64,000 nt of DNA from Temnothorax longispinosus (lineage: Eukaryota > Arthropoda > Insecta > Hymenoptera > Formicidae): the NCBI RefSeq assembly GCF_030848805.1, contig NC_092358.1:9216433-9280432 (forward strand). Direction: 5' to 3'. Both the position numbers and the translations under genes were made by a program. Each line of letters opens with the position of its first letter. Position 1 is the first letter of the stretch. Under the pieces are notes generated by a model. It saw only the letters and a program-made list of their open reading frames with translations, did not search any database and was not told the DNA's origin. Positions 24,240 to 35,924 of this stretch are shown piece after piece.

Positions 24240-25200
24240 CTCGCCGATGACTCTCCCCTCCATATCTCATTATTCTCCTTCTTCTCGCTCATCTCACACT
24301 CCGCTTTCATCCTTCTCAATCCCGTTACATTGTCCAAACGATCAGGTTTTGCTATAGGAGACTTTTTTGATGAGAAAAATGTTTAAATATTTTTTATTTA
24401 TTTTTAGTCAGAATATTTTAAATCTTTGTTTTATTTTTGTTGTTGTTTAATAATAAAATATGGTTATAAGATCTATTTGGACATTTTTATTTTAAAGAAT
24501 TGTTTTTATCTTGTTATTTTAACATAATAATTAATAAAATTTTCTAACGGTAATATATACACAATATGCAATATAAATATACTCGATGATCTCTCAGATA
24601 AAAAGATAAAATTGATCTTTGTTTTGAAAATTGGTCACATAACATGGAAATTGTGTGTTCAAATTATGATATCGTGGCTCAGAGATATCGTAACCGTTTA
24701 AAACATTTTGCATTGAAAAGTGCACACTTTCACGTTTACAACAACATATCATTATATTATACAACAGGTTTAAATAAAAGTATTATTTTATTTTTTAAAT
24801 GGTTACTTTTACCCCAATTAAGAATTTAATCGACTGTACTGGCAATGATAAAAATCGTGGCATGCAACGATTATAATCGACGTGAAAAATTGTCACCGCG
24901 TTTCGACCAAAAATTCTGATCATTCTAAAATTGATGTAATTTTAGATGCTTGTGATGTAAGCATGTTAATTAAACCAGTGTTGAAAAAGTGAAAGGTACG
25001 CGACTCCCATATGCGTCGCAATATCTCCGCTCGTAGGGCACGTAGCGGAAAGATAAAAACATTTTTCTTTATATATCGACTCCAAGCTATTACCTGCAGG
25101 TCAACGTCGCTTTGCAAAGTCAACGTCGATTTGACATTGTGTCGACTGTAAAACCCCACTTGTACTGCTAAACTGACCCTCTTTCAATTCATAAAAAAAT
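24240..25200. other. No gene seen
   Basis: Pyrimidine-rich then AT-rich sequence with no exon signals or strong repeats recognised by eye. Confidence 0.4.
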
Positions 25201-25220
25201 TAAATTTAAAATTTAAAAAA

Positions 25221-25465
25221 GTGTGCAAATTACAAACTTGCACATTGCTTCCTCATTATTACAGATCGCTACCATTGTTGCTATTTTATTTCGCTTATAA
25301 AAGTTTCCTCTATGAAAAAACCAAACTAATAAATACTAATAATTATGCACCAAATAAAACACAAGTTTCCTCATAAGAGGAGCTTTGTGAGCTAAATAAA
25401 ATAGGAGCAATGGTAGCGATCTGTAATGATGAAAAAGCAATGTGCAAGTTTGTAATTTGCACACT
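25221..25465. repeat. Hairpin MITE with about 71-bp arms
   Basis: GTGTGCAAATTACAAACTTG ... GCTACCATTGTTGCTATTTT (25221..25291) is mirrored at 25395..25465. The outermost TTTGCACAC also occurs at about 35020. Confidence 0.8.
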
Positions 25466-25471
25466 TTTTTA

Positions 25472-25827
25472 CTTTTGTTACTCCAAAAATATAAAAATTT
25501 TGAAAATATGCAAAAATTATTATCGGATTCGTATAAAGCATCGAATTTCTCATCAAAATCACTTACCGGTAGATTCGCAAGAGTAAAGCTCGATGAAAGA
25601 GTAGACATTTTCGAGAGATCAGAAAAACTACTTTTTACTATCAAAAACGCTTATGTCGCGTTAAAAATTACACTATAACTCAGAATGTTACCAAATTCCG
25701 TTGATAATACTGGCACATAAAGACGCATTTACAGTAGGAAAGGCAAGTTTCTCTACGATAAATTTAAATTGGCAAAAAGCCTAGTGTCAAGTTTGCCCCG
25801 TTGTCGGCTTAGCCCCGGTCTCCCCTA
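25472..25827. mobile_element. Truncated second copy of the 1604..2627 element
   Basis: TTGTTACTCCAAAAATATAA, TTATCGGATTCGTATAAAGC and CCGGTAGATTCGCAAGAGTA match 2277..2630 nearly base for base, ending AGCCCCGGTCTCCCC-TA. The left half of the element is missing and is replaced by the 25221 hairpin. Confidence 0.8.
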
Positions 25828-26914
25828 GTATCTTTACCTCAAAAAAAAAACAAAGTGGTAGTATTATACCTCGAAAAAACATAAGTAACAAGTGGTAGAC
25901 GTAATCTTTGTATCTCGAAAAATTTTGAACAAACCTAAGCAATAGTATTTTTATTTCCAAAAAATTATAACTCAAGTGATACACATCACAAAATTACGTT
26001 ACCTTATCAAAGATGAGTCGCGCTTCAAGTGATCTATTTTACAATTACAAAAAAGAAATGATATCTCTTTAAATTACAGCGCCAATTACAGAGAGAACAT
26101 ATTGCCTCAAAAAATAATTGTTGTTGCACTACTTTGATAAATCTTTATATTGTGTCAATTAGAAAAAGAATGTATAATAACAATTTTATAAGATTCAAAA
26201 ATTTTTTTTATATTTAAATACAAAGTTTATTTTCAATAGAATAAAAGATTGAATCATGAAGAATTACAGAGGTAACAGCGCCAAGTTTTTTGACAAGAAA
26301 AATTTATGTATTTTAATAAAATATTTTTATTTTGTACTGTTACCTCTGTAATTCTTTGCGATGCGATTAAATCTTTTAAAATACATATATAAACTTTGTA
26401 TTTAAATACCTTGTATTCCCTTGTTGGGTTTAAATATTTTAATAAAATATTTGTATTTTGTACTGTTACCTCTGTAATTCTTCATGATTCAATCTTTTAT
26501 TCTATTGAAAATAAACTTTGTATTTAAATATAAATAAAATTTTTTAATCTTATAAAATTGTTATCATACATTCTTTTTCTAATTAACACAATATAAAGAT
26601 TTATCAAAGTAGTGCAACAACAATTATTTTTTGAGGCAATATGTTCTCTCTGTAATTGGCGCTGTAATTTAAAGAGATATTATTTCTTTTTTGTAATTGT
26701 AAAATAGATTACTTGAAGCGCGACTCATCTTTGATAAGGTAACGTAATTTTTTTATGTGTATCACTTGAGTTATAATTTTTTGGAAATAAAAATACTATT
26801 GCTTAGGTTTGTTCAAAATTTTTCGAGATACAAAGATTACGTCTACCACTTGTTACTTATGTTTTTTCGTGGTATAATACTACCACTTTGTTTTTTTTTT
26901 CGAAGTAAAGATAC
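25828..26914. repeat. Near-perfect palindrome with about 450-bp arms
   Basis: Left arm 25828..26276 and right arm 26464..26914 are inverted copies, roughly 97% identical by eye (ACAAGTGGTAGACGTAATCT, AAAGATGAGTCGCGCTTCAA and ATTACAGAGAGAACATATTG in both). Spacer about 190 nt, itself containing a partial third TGTTACCTCTGTAATTCTT. It begins exactly where the truncated TA element ends. No coding frame. Confidence 0.85.
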
Positions 26915-27330
26915 TACTGCTTAGGTTTTTTTGAGATTTTTCTAGATACAATGATTACATCTACTACTTGTTACTTAGATTTTTTTGAGGTATAATATTA
27001 CTACTGGTTTTTTTTTTTTTTTTTTTTTTTTAGGTAACAACATATACACTACTATGCGTGTACTTGGCGCCTTTCTTTACCTTTTTTTTAAAAAGATAAT
27101 TTTGTACGGATATCATGCCTTTTTGTAGTATTACGCATTTTATAAACAGTATGTACAGGGTGTTATTTCGAGGTATAATAGTACTACTTTGTTTTTTTTT
27201 TTCGAGGTAACAACATAATACATATACACTACTATGCGTGTACATACTTGGCGCCTTTTTTTACCTTTTTTTTAAAAAAGGTAATTTTGTACGGATATCA
27301 CGCCTTTTTGTAGTGTTACGCATCTTAATC
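26915..27330. repeat. Tandem duplication and satellite-like units
   Basis: 26915..27020 is a diverged repeat of the palindrome's outer 110 bp (GCTTAGGTTTTTTTGAGATT). Then ACACTACTATGCGTGTAC...GGCGCCTTT...ACGGATATCA(T/C)GCCTTTTTG occurs twice in tandem (about 27030 and 27205), period about 175 bp. A poly-T run lies at 27008-27031. Confidence 0.75.
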
Positions 27331-27499
27331 TTAACAGAAAAAAAATTACGCCTTATAAAGAAATGTGTCTGAAGTTGTTAATATATAATATATACATTGC
27401 CGGACATTGCTTTTATGTAAAATATGCATCTATATTATGTTGCTTGTAAAAATTATTTCTTATCAACTTTTTCCAAAAATAATATATAAATATTTACAG

Positions 27500-29400
27500 T
27501 TCGAAGACCTTGAGGCAGAGCCGCAGGGATACGGCGACAAGAAGAAAGATTTCCCTTACAAAAATATTTCACCGCTTTTACACCTCACATAGATCGTTTT
27601 TAGCCCGTTTTATCATTTTTATGTCCGTTTCTTGCACTCTCAAGCACGCGCAGTCTACATGATGAGTATACGCGAGTATGCAATCGTACACAATCCGCTT
27701 TAACTACTCGTTTTTAAGCAAAAGGGCCTCTTTGCGCCCAAAAAACGGGTCGTACTCATTGCCAAATGCACGTTTTTACTACTCAAACTGACCGTTCTCG
27801 CGGTCCAAAAACGGTAAAAAATTTTTATAAGGGTTATGAGTTTCTTGTCAGCTAACTACGACCATTGGGGCAATTGGGGTAAACGAGGCAGAAGACCGAG
27901 ACAGTAACATAATTATTTTTAAGCTGTATTTTTAATAAGCAGTAATAATATTATATATAGAACCTCTGACCATATATACACATATAAACACACACATACA
28001 AAGTAAATATGTAAAACATAATTGCTAAATAAACATTTAGTATAACCATTATTGTTATTTACTGCATGTCAAGTTTTATTTAATATGTATAATCTAGATT
28101 AATATTCGTTATACCGAGTACCAGTAAAATTTAATAAGTTTTTGATTGCTTCCGTTTTATAAAAAGAAATTGCGCATTTTCGATAAAACCTTGCAAAATC
28201 TTTTTTTTTTTATATTTCTATGATTTTTTGTTACTGAGTTATCGTAGATTGAAATAAAAAATAAGAATTTTTACTTTGATTGCTCATAACTCTCTTAAAA
28301 TCGCAATTCAAAAAACAGATTCTTAAAGCTGAAACTTTGCTTTATAGAACGGTATAATTGCCAAATTTTTTTAAATAACATGTAGACATGATACAAATAA
28401 AACAAATTTATTCTTTATGTTTTTTTGTACTTTTAAGTACTCTGCATTTAAAAATAATTTACATTATTTTCATCCATTTGTATCATGTCTATTTGTTATT
28501 AAAAAAATTTGGCAATTATACTGTTCAATAAAGCAAAGTTTCAGCTTTAAGAATCTGTTTTTTAAATTGCAATACGATGATTTTTAAGGAAGTTATGAGC
28601 AATCAAAGTCAAAATGGTCATTTCTTATTCAATCCACGATAAAAACTTTCAAAAGTAGAGATTTTAAACTTTAAAATCTTTTTTTTTTTATTTAAATTTT
28701 GTTCATTTTTAACAAAGTTACAGCTACTTGAATTTTGCCTATTTTTAAAGATAAATTTAGTGTTCTTTTAAAATACCTGACACATTGAAGATAATGAAAG
28801 TGCTTCTAGCATTGCTCGGATTTTAGATTTCGAATATGCAACAAAATCAATATGTAAGTATTTCTTCAGAAAAATGCATCAACATTGGTTGGCGCTTAAA
28901 CGTTAAATTTTTTTTCCTGCGTTAAAAACTAAAGCTATGATTTATTTAAACATTATTGGTGCAATAACTAGGTAAAACATCAATTTAAACATACATGTGT
29001 AGTTTAGACAGGATATAAATCCAGGTCAGAATTACAAATTTCTTGAATGTACCAGCATTTAATTATACAGTAAATAATATATTTATTTACAGTTACACAA
29101 TAGATTATACATATTTTAAATAAAACTTGATTTGGTAAGTATGAATAAATAACAACAATATAATAGTTTTATTAAATGTTTATTTAGCAATTATGTTTTC
29201 ATGTATGTATAAGAAACGTAGCATATTCACATATTCACTTTGTATGTGTGTGTTCATATGTGTATGGTTATTACTGCTTAAAAATACGACTTAAAAATAA
29301 TTATGTTACTGTCTCGGTTTTCTGCCTCGTCTACCCCAATGGTAGTTAACTGACGACATCTTTCTTCTTGTCGTCGTATCTCCGCGGTTCAAAAGCTACA
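27500..29400. mobile_element. Nested foldback element, arms to about 300 bp
   Basis: Outer arms (about 27848..28126 and 29070..29352) share CAGTAACATAATTATTTTTA, TAAATAAACATTTA and ATAATCTAGATTAATAT-type blocks inverted; further out GATACGGCGACAAGAAGAAA (27530) matches a diverged inverted copy at about 29365. Inside is a tighter palindrome, 28235..28640, with GCTGAAACTTTGCTTTAT(A) and AACAGATTCTTAAAGC arms. Parts are shared with the 16911..18421 foldback. Confidence 0.65.
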
Positions 29401-30008
29401 CTATGCAATCGTGTTCTTCTCTATTTTGTAGGTATTGCGTGGCTATACTATCTACCAGTGGATCAGTTGTAAAATAAAATTATGTGGAATACACGTAATA
29501 ATTACTAGATGTTAATTTTGTTTTTGTTAATTAAATATTTATTGTAATGGATGCCAAAAATAAAACACGTTTAGATGTAACAATAATCTATAATGTCTAT
29601 TTCTACCAATGCGGATTTTATCTCGAACTTTAATCTCGGTTTAATATACTTTTTATCTTTTTCCATATATAGTTCTTAAAACTAGAAAAGAATTTATTAA
29701 TGGATAATGTCATGTATAATTTTATAAGAAAAATTATTTTTTTGGTGTCAGATCCAAAGATCCGGACTTTAAGATAATATATTTTAATTTAAATTTTTTA
29801 ATTGAACAATATAGTTATGACAAAAATCACTAACGCCTAATGAAACTTTTATTAAAGATAGATTACGAATAAGATCAATTAAAAAAAAAGATTCCACATG
29901 AAACAAACGTCGACAAATCGACGTACGCGCATATGATACAGCTATATATACATGCAGCTTAAAAATATGCATTTATAGTTCAACAATTTATTTAATTTGT
30001 TAAAAAAG
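29401..30008. other. No gene seen
   Basis: AT-rich DNA downstream of the calpain-7-like pseudogene, with nothing coding recognised. Confidence 0.45.
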
Positions 30009-31716
30009 TTATAGCTGCAAGTTACAAGATTTACAAATTAAAAAGAATGGTCTTTCCAGGTACATATGTAGATGGAATAATATGGTATGTTCCTGCGGGT
30101 ACATCTTCCAGTTCCAAATATACAAATCCGGATCTGTAAACAGAAATAAAAATAAATAGTAAATATAAAATTTATATAAAAAGAATGCGAAACAATCTAG
30201 ATAAAATACAGACCTAAATAGTCCAGAACTTTTTGTTTTAAAAGCAGGTGCTGCATTTGCATCGTTCAGTACAACGGTATTAATGTCAAAGCCTATTTGA
30301 TACTGTTTAGGTCCTTTCAAAATAATTAATAAATAATTATTATTGCTAACGCTTTAAGCACTATTTGATATCGTGAATTATTCACATAAGTGGGATGATT
30401 GCCACATCCTCCTGCTGTGACGTTCTTCCATTGACCTGTGACCTATGAAAGATCACGTTAATATATAAATTAATTAATCTAAGAATAGGACAATCTAAAA
30501 ATATGATATTTATAAAGTTGAGGTATTTTCCGTAATATAAACGGACATGTTCCATATGCACGGAGCGTGTAATAGATAGTATTTGTTTTCTCATATTGAG
30601 ATATGACCAAAGTATATTTTGCGTCACTCTGATCACCGAGTTTGATTTTACACAAGTAATGTGGGCTATTTATTCTCACACCATCGATATACGGTGGCGG
30701 AGCGTCTAATAAACAGGATTTTATAATATATTTGTTGGTAACTGAAGATAAATTGAATAAAAAAATTCATTATAACACTTACGTGGATAGTATATACTCT
30801 TTTTCCATCATCACGGTAAATTAAAACTGTGATATATTCTTGATTTCGTCGAAAATCTGCTATGTCTGTAATATGCCTTGTAAGAAGTATCCAAATAACA
30901 CCAGAGCCTTTATTCTGTACTTCTCATGAAAATTGTGGATTGTCACCAATATTGTATGCATCTCTCATAGGTCCAATGCCAGCTTTCCACATTCTATAAT
31001 AAAATAGAATTACCTTAAACGTATCACTGCTATAGCATACGAGAAGAAAGGGCAATTACATAATACATAATACAGATGTAATAAGTAATAAGAGTTACAT
31101 ACTGATGTACGCAATAAGTGTAATTAAATAATCCTGGATTCCAAAAATACGTCAAAGAACCGACATATACTGTCGTAATCAATCCAGAAAACACCGTTAT
31201 CAAATACCAAAGCAAATTCTGAATCATAATTCAATGTTTCCTTCAAATTCTGAGTCCAATGTTTTGTATCAAGTTCAGAATAATTGCCTCTCCACCACAA
31301 ATGAGACCATGGATTTTTCAATTGCAGTAATTTCTCTCCCTGCATGTGCATTAATACAATTTAAGTTAAATACTTCATATTCTCTCTAAATATAATGTGT
31401 TTAAAAAAGTAAAAACCTTGTTTATATTTATATTATTAGAATACATTTAAAACAAATGTTAAATGGATAATTCTTTTACTTTCCTTACATTAATCTTTCT
31501 CACATCAAGAACAGCATATGCATGACTTGGTACAAGGCCAGTACGATCTGCGTCCAAATCTGATAACTCTCCTGTGGCTACAGTGACTAGCACATCTCCT
31601 TTATGAAGTCGTAATAGTAATCAAATAAATTATCCTTATTAAAATCTACTTCATTCGGTCTTATCGCTGATCTCTCAGGTATCCAGCCAGTTAAGGCATG
31701 TAAATCTATATATATT
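30009..31716 (-). pseudogene. CAPN7: Calpain-7-like C-terminal half, intron-containing and disrupted
   Basis: Seven exon-like blocks in calpain-7 order: 31716..31489 (DLHALTGWIPERS; GLVPSHAYAVLDVRKI with the catalytic His), 31339..31103 (LLQLKNPWSHLWWRGNYSEL with the catalytic Asn; FDNGVFWIDYDSICRFFDV; WNPGLFNYTYCVHQ), 30993..30783 (MWKAGIGPMRDAYNIGDNPQ; WILLTRHITDIADFRRN), 30705..about 30524 (PPPYIDGVRINSPHYLCKIK; YTLVISQYEKTNTIYYTLRA), 30442..about 30365 (TGQWKNVTAGGCGNHPTYVN), about 30316..30214 (LKGPKQYQIGFDI), 30133..30009 (SGFVYLELEDVPAGTYHIIP). Acceptors and donors survive at most junctions, so it is not a retrocopy. Lesions: frameshift at about 31602 (YYYD before HKGDVL), a shortened frameshifted DV-WNPG at about 31160, an in-frame TGA after NPQFS (about 30931), a 2-nt shift at the end of the third exon, a mutated donor after the fourth, and a shift before PFFL at about 30045. 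The N-terminal MIT domains and catalytic Cys exon are absent. Confidence 0.88.
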
Positions 31717-31838
31717 CTGTAAAGACAAATGTGATTACATTTAAAAGAATGGAAAAGATTAAGGTAATAAATTATGTACGATTAGTAATTTAATATTACC
31801 ATTTTCTGTTGTAGCAACCGTAACTTTTTCTCCGTGCT

Positions 31839-31960
31839 CGTATTTCGCAATTCCGCTGCGTAACGCGATGTTTTTTGTTCTCTGTCGCCCAAGATAAAAA
31901 TTGACGAACTTCAGAAGAGACTAGAAACATCACGTTACGCGACGGAATTGCGAAATATGA
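31839..31960. repeat. Hairpin MITE next to the calpain pseudogene
   Basis: CGTATTTCGCAATTCCGCTG ... AACGCGATGTTT and AAACATCACGTT ... CGGAATTGCGAAATATG are inverted arms of about 35 bp with an approximately 50-nt loop. It sits just upstream of where the missing calpain exons would be. Confidence 0.75.
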
Positions 31961-32049
31961 GATAGTCGCAAAGAGGTTAAGAGCAGAAAACAGGAAGCAA
32001 TAAAGAACACATTGTAGATTAGCCTGTAGGAATTTGGAAAACATGTATC

Positions 32050-33640
32050 TAAACGACTGGTTTCAGAAATGATTTACATCAAATTACAAAAAATAATTCT
32101 AATTTACAAAAGTATACCGAATTCCTACATTATACATCCGTTCCCATTTTAAATAAATTTAAATAAATTGTCACCTTGCGCTTCCTTGATCTGATCAGAC
32201 CATGCAAATAATTAATATTTATTTGAAAAACACAAAAGAAAAAAATTAAATATAATGCCATTAAAAAGAAGTAAAATAATAGTATTATTTCAAGTATATT
32301 TATTAGAATGAGTAATATCACATAAAATATATATAATATTTTGTACAAAAAATTGAATTTAAAGGAATACGTACAATATTTTAGAAATTTAGAAAGTATT
32401 TCTCAAAATTGCTGTAGTCTTAATATATAGAATGTAGAAGATATTTAAAATGTATAACATGTACAGTAGAAAGTAAAATAAAATTATTATGAAATGTAAC
32501 AGATAGCGTAATGAGAGGCGTAGAAATTAAAAAAGATATAATAGTATCTATAACAAGCAGCAAATTATATGAGAGATAAAAATTAGAGACGGACAAAATC
32601 TCCAACAGCAACATACTTAGCGCGCCCGTTCTTTGTTTTCTTCTTTCTTCATTGAAAGAAAGGAGAAGGAGAATGCTTCGAAGTATTTCCCAAGGAGAAC
32701 AAAAAGTCAAGATAATGTCATTGTGATATCAAAATGACGGGAAGAAGTCAGAGTTTGATCACTGACTTATTATGACTCCAAAATGACTGTATACAGTGAC
32801 TCGTCATAAAATCATTACATGACGATATTTTGACTTTCAGGATTTTTATATTAATTTTCGAAAACATAATTTGTTCGATCACTTTCACAAATTGTTCTTA
32901 AAAAAGTGAATTTCTCTGGAATTCACTTATCTATCTTCTAACTGGAAGCATCTACAAACGGGTTTTTTTTTTTACGAGGAGATTGCCTGGCATTTGATTG
33001 AAATTATTATATAATAATATTATATATAATAACATTATCCAGTCGCATTGCTTTTTTACGGTCCAGGCATCGAAATTATTTAAAATTTTATTTTGATAAT
33101 TTACTCCAAATATGTCTTTAAATATTATTACAAGTCCATTTTTATCTAAGTTTTTCGTTTTATGTCGTGCTGAATATTACTGGTATGCATCATATTTTAT
33201 GGATAACGCAACTGTAACACAAGTACAAAACACAAATTTATTGTAAACTTGTAAGTTTGATTTTTATATTGTTTTTTAAGGTAGTATGTTATTGGACAGT
33301 ATATATACTTCTTTAGTAATGTGAGTAATTATTTCACCATAATTTATTTTGTCTTTTATTCTTCTATATACGGAAATTTTGCTTTTTTTATATATATATA
33401 ACGCTAAATAAAATTATATATAATCATGTATACGATTATGTATACTTTTATATGAATCTTATATGTATCCATGAGTGCATATATGATCTCTTATTCATAT
33501 CTAGTTATATTTGGAATTATAATATGTCCATATATAATGATATATGGATCCATACATAATTTTATATAAAGTACCAAATATTATATATAATCACATATAA
33601 TCATATTATATATTTATATATAATTATATATAATATTTTT
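32050..33640. other. AT-rich DNA, no gene
   Basis: 32745-32840 has several TGACT/AATGAC repeats reminiscent of the interior of the 37132 element. 33390-33650 is an AT dyad repeat ending in TTTTTTTCCGGG, another copy of the capped AT family. Confidence 0.5.
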
Positions 33641-34021
33641 TTCCGGGCAGAGTATTCAGAATCTGCATTGATGACTTGATGAGGTCCGCCGCTCAAACTA
33701 AAAAATAATTGCATTTGCATGTATTTCTATCGACAATGTTTCTGAATGTTTTCACAAAATTGTCCCTGTTTGCAGTGACTATAGCAGCGGCTGAATGCAA
33801 TTTTGCTACTTTTCCACTTATTCATTATATTATATGAACCAATAGATTCATATAATCATATATATATTTATAAAAAAAAAAGTTCCTGTAAAATTCGTCA
33901 TTTAACCCTTTGGACCAACGGCTTAACGTCTCTTTCCGAAAGACGGAGCCCAGTTTTCTCCGCACAAGAGCCTATCTTGCACGGAGGGGCGCAGCTATCG
34001 AAAAAACATTCCATGCTTCAT

Positions 34022-34093
34022 GGCTCTAGTGGACTCGAACCTGGTTCCTCAGATTACGAGTCCGGCGCTCTACCACTAGACCACACTGCCGCC
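34022..34093 (-). tRNA. tRNA-Thr(CGT)-like sequence, probably pseudogene or SINE head
   Basis: On the minus strand the sequence contains an A-box TGGTCTAGTGG, an anticodon-arm GGACTCGTAATCTG with loop CTCGTAA (anticodon CGT, Thr), and a canonical B-box GGTTCGAGTCC. The anticodon stem mostly pairs (one G-U), but the T stem pairs only at the two loop-proximal positions and the acceptor at about five of seven, so a functional tRNA is doubtful. Its 5' side directly abuts the TA-flanked element at 34100. Confidence 0.5.
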
Positions 34094-34099
34094 CTTATA

Positions 34100-34913
34100 C
34101 AGGGTGTCCGAAAAATCGCCTACTCCACTTCGGGAGGTGATTCGAGACCCAAAAACAAGCAAAAAAGTTCATACAAACATAGGTCCAGAAATGAGCCGTT
34201 TCCGAGTTATAGCCACTTTTATGTTCAAAAATCGTAATTTAGAATCCGCTTGGCATCTCTCTTTCTTAATTATTTCTTAAATTAAAAATTTTTATTTTTA
34301 ATTATTTTTAATTTAAATATTTTTAATTTTTTTAATTTTAATTTTTTTATTTTTTTTCAATTTTTCAATATTTGTAAATACAATTACATTATTTTTAAAA
34401 GAAATCAGTTGTTTTCACGGCTATTCAAAATCAGTTGTTTTCACGGCTACTTGAAATCAGTTGTTTTCACGCCTATTCAAAATCAGTAAGTAAATCACGG
34501 CTTTTCAATAAGTTTCAAATTATTATTTAACAACACCTTACTTTTAGGTTGTATCTAATCTTTCCGTATTCATCAATGGATCGTTTAAGTTTTAATGAAT
34601 TAGCTGATATGCATCTTATGTATGGTCTTGCTCAAAGTAATGCTGCCGAGGCAAGAAGATTAGACATCCAGTCTTTTCCAAATCGAGATGTACCGGGAAT
34701 AGCGTCTTTTCGAAATGTAGACAGAAACTTGAGAGAATTTGGTAATTGTAATTAAAAAAAATTGAAAATAAAAATTTACGATTTTTGAACATAAAAGTGG
34801 CTATAACTTGGAAACGGCTCATTTCCGGACCTATGTTTGTATGAACTTTTTTGCTTGTTTTTGGGTCCCAAATCACCTCTCGAAGTGGAGTAGGCGATTT
34901 TTCGGACATCCTG
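34100..34913. mobile_element. TA-flanked element with about 145-bp inverted ends
   Basis: Starts CAGGGTGTCCGAAAAATCGC and ends GCGATTTTTCGGACATCCTG, with TA on both sides (34098-34099, 34914-34915). The inverted repeat continues about 145 bp through GGTCC(A/G)GAAATGAGCCGTTT and TTATAGCCACTTTTATGTTC. Inside are three GAAATCAGTTGTTTTCACGG-type repeats (about 34405-34500) and a DUF4817-type coding fragment. TA duplication and end motif point to the Tc1/mariner superfamily, as a deletion derivative. Confidence 0.85.
34576..34755 (+). pseudogene. DUF4817-type helix-turn-helix fragment of a transposon protein
   Basis: An open frame of about 59 residues reads MDRLSFNELADMHLMYGLA, then AARR-like SNAAEARRLDIQSFPN, RDVPGIASFRNVDRNLREFG, then stops. 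This is the pattern of DUF4817, the N-terminal DNA-binding segment repeatedly found in insect transposon-derived proteins (ADMHLxYGxAxxNxxxAxRxYxxxFPxRxxP). The catalytic DDE part is absent, so it cannot transpose by itself. It might still make a small DNA-binding peptide, but there is no evidence of expression. The family assignment is from memory of the motif. Confidence 0.72.
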
Positions 34914-34959
34914 TATATATTTATATATGTATAATTATATATAATTATATATAATCTTT

Positions 34960-35355
34960 TTTTCCCGGGCTGTTGCTCTAACCCCTCGGAGCTCCGCAAT
35001 GTGTAAGTTTCTAATTTGCACACTTTTTTTCTAATATCATAAGATTATTCTGTTGATGCTATATGGCCACTTCACACAATATCCTTTGGAAATATTATTT
35101 AATGTTATATAATATTTGTTCTAAGATTATGTGCTTAGAATACTACTTAATATTAAATAATATCATGCGCTTATAGGGTAGATGAATAAAGAGTTAAGAA
35201 ATAATCCTGGATACTCATTCTAAGAATAATATTTAGGCAAAAATTCCTGAGCATTGATTTCTTATTGATTTTAGAAGTCCTTCGAAAAAGATTTTTTTCC
35301 GTTTTTTCCCGATGTTCTCTGTCTTTCTTTCATATAGGTTTGTAACTCCATCTTT
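34960..35355. other. AT-rich DNA without a gene
   Basis: Begins with an AT dyad capped TTTTTTTCCCGGG and a fragment ending TTTGCACAC as in the 25221 hairpin. Otherwise featureless. Confidence 0.45.
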
Positions 35356-35359
35356 TACA

Positions 35360-35617
35360 GGTCTAAAGCCCCTTGCACAATGCCAGGCAACAGGCAATAG
35401 GAACAGGAAGTAACCAAAAAATTGTTAATTACAACCTAAAAAATTCGAATACTATGATTGGTTGGCAACAGGCAATAGGCACAGAATTTCCAACGTGACG
35501 GAAACTCTGTGTCTATTGCCTGTGTCACTGTTTATTCTGCATTTATACATGATTTCTGATTTCTATTCCCTGTTCCTATTGCCTATTGCTTAGCATTGTG
35601 CAAGGGGCTTAAAACCT
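35360..35617. mobile_element. MITE with AAGCCCCTTGCACAATGC ends
   Basis: AGCCCCTTGCACAATGC (35367..35383) is mirrored at 35593..35609, and flanking CAGGT is mirrored as ACCTG. Inside, CAGGCAATAGG(A/C)ACAG-type units occur in both orientations. About 255 bp. Confidence 0.75.
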
Positions 35618-35793
35618 GACCAGCTATCTGATCGTAGAAGATCTTCCAGAAAGAAATTCAGGCAGGTAGAAATAGAAAACCAGTTCTAACTAGCTCCGTG
35701 GGATTAGAGGGGAAGGGGAGGCTCCACGGTGCAGCATACTCAATGCTCTCTTAGTCTCTTCCCCACTTACTTTCTAACTCTACCTTCTCTATC

Positions 35794-35919
35794 CGGAAAA
35801 AAAAGATTATATATAATTATATATAAATATATATGATTATATATAATTATATATAATCATATATAATCATATATTTATATATAATTATATATAATTATAT
35901 ATAATCTTTTTTTTTCCGA
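35794..35919. repeat. AT dyad capped by CCGGAAAAAA
   Basis: CCGGAAAAAAAAGATTATAT ... ATATAATCTTTTTTTTTCCG, almost entirely ATATAATTATATAT between. A compact full-length member of the capped AT family. Confidence 0.8.
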
Positions 35920-35924
35920 GTAGT

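Noticed and set aside
33803..34237. 144-residue frame
   Set aside because: It crosses the tRNA-like sequence and the left end of the TA element, so its residues come from unrelated repeats.
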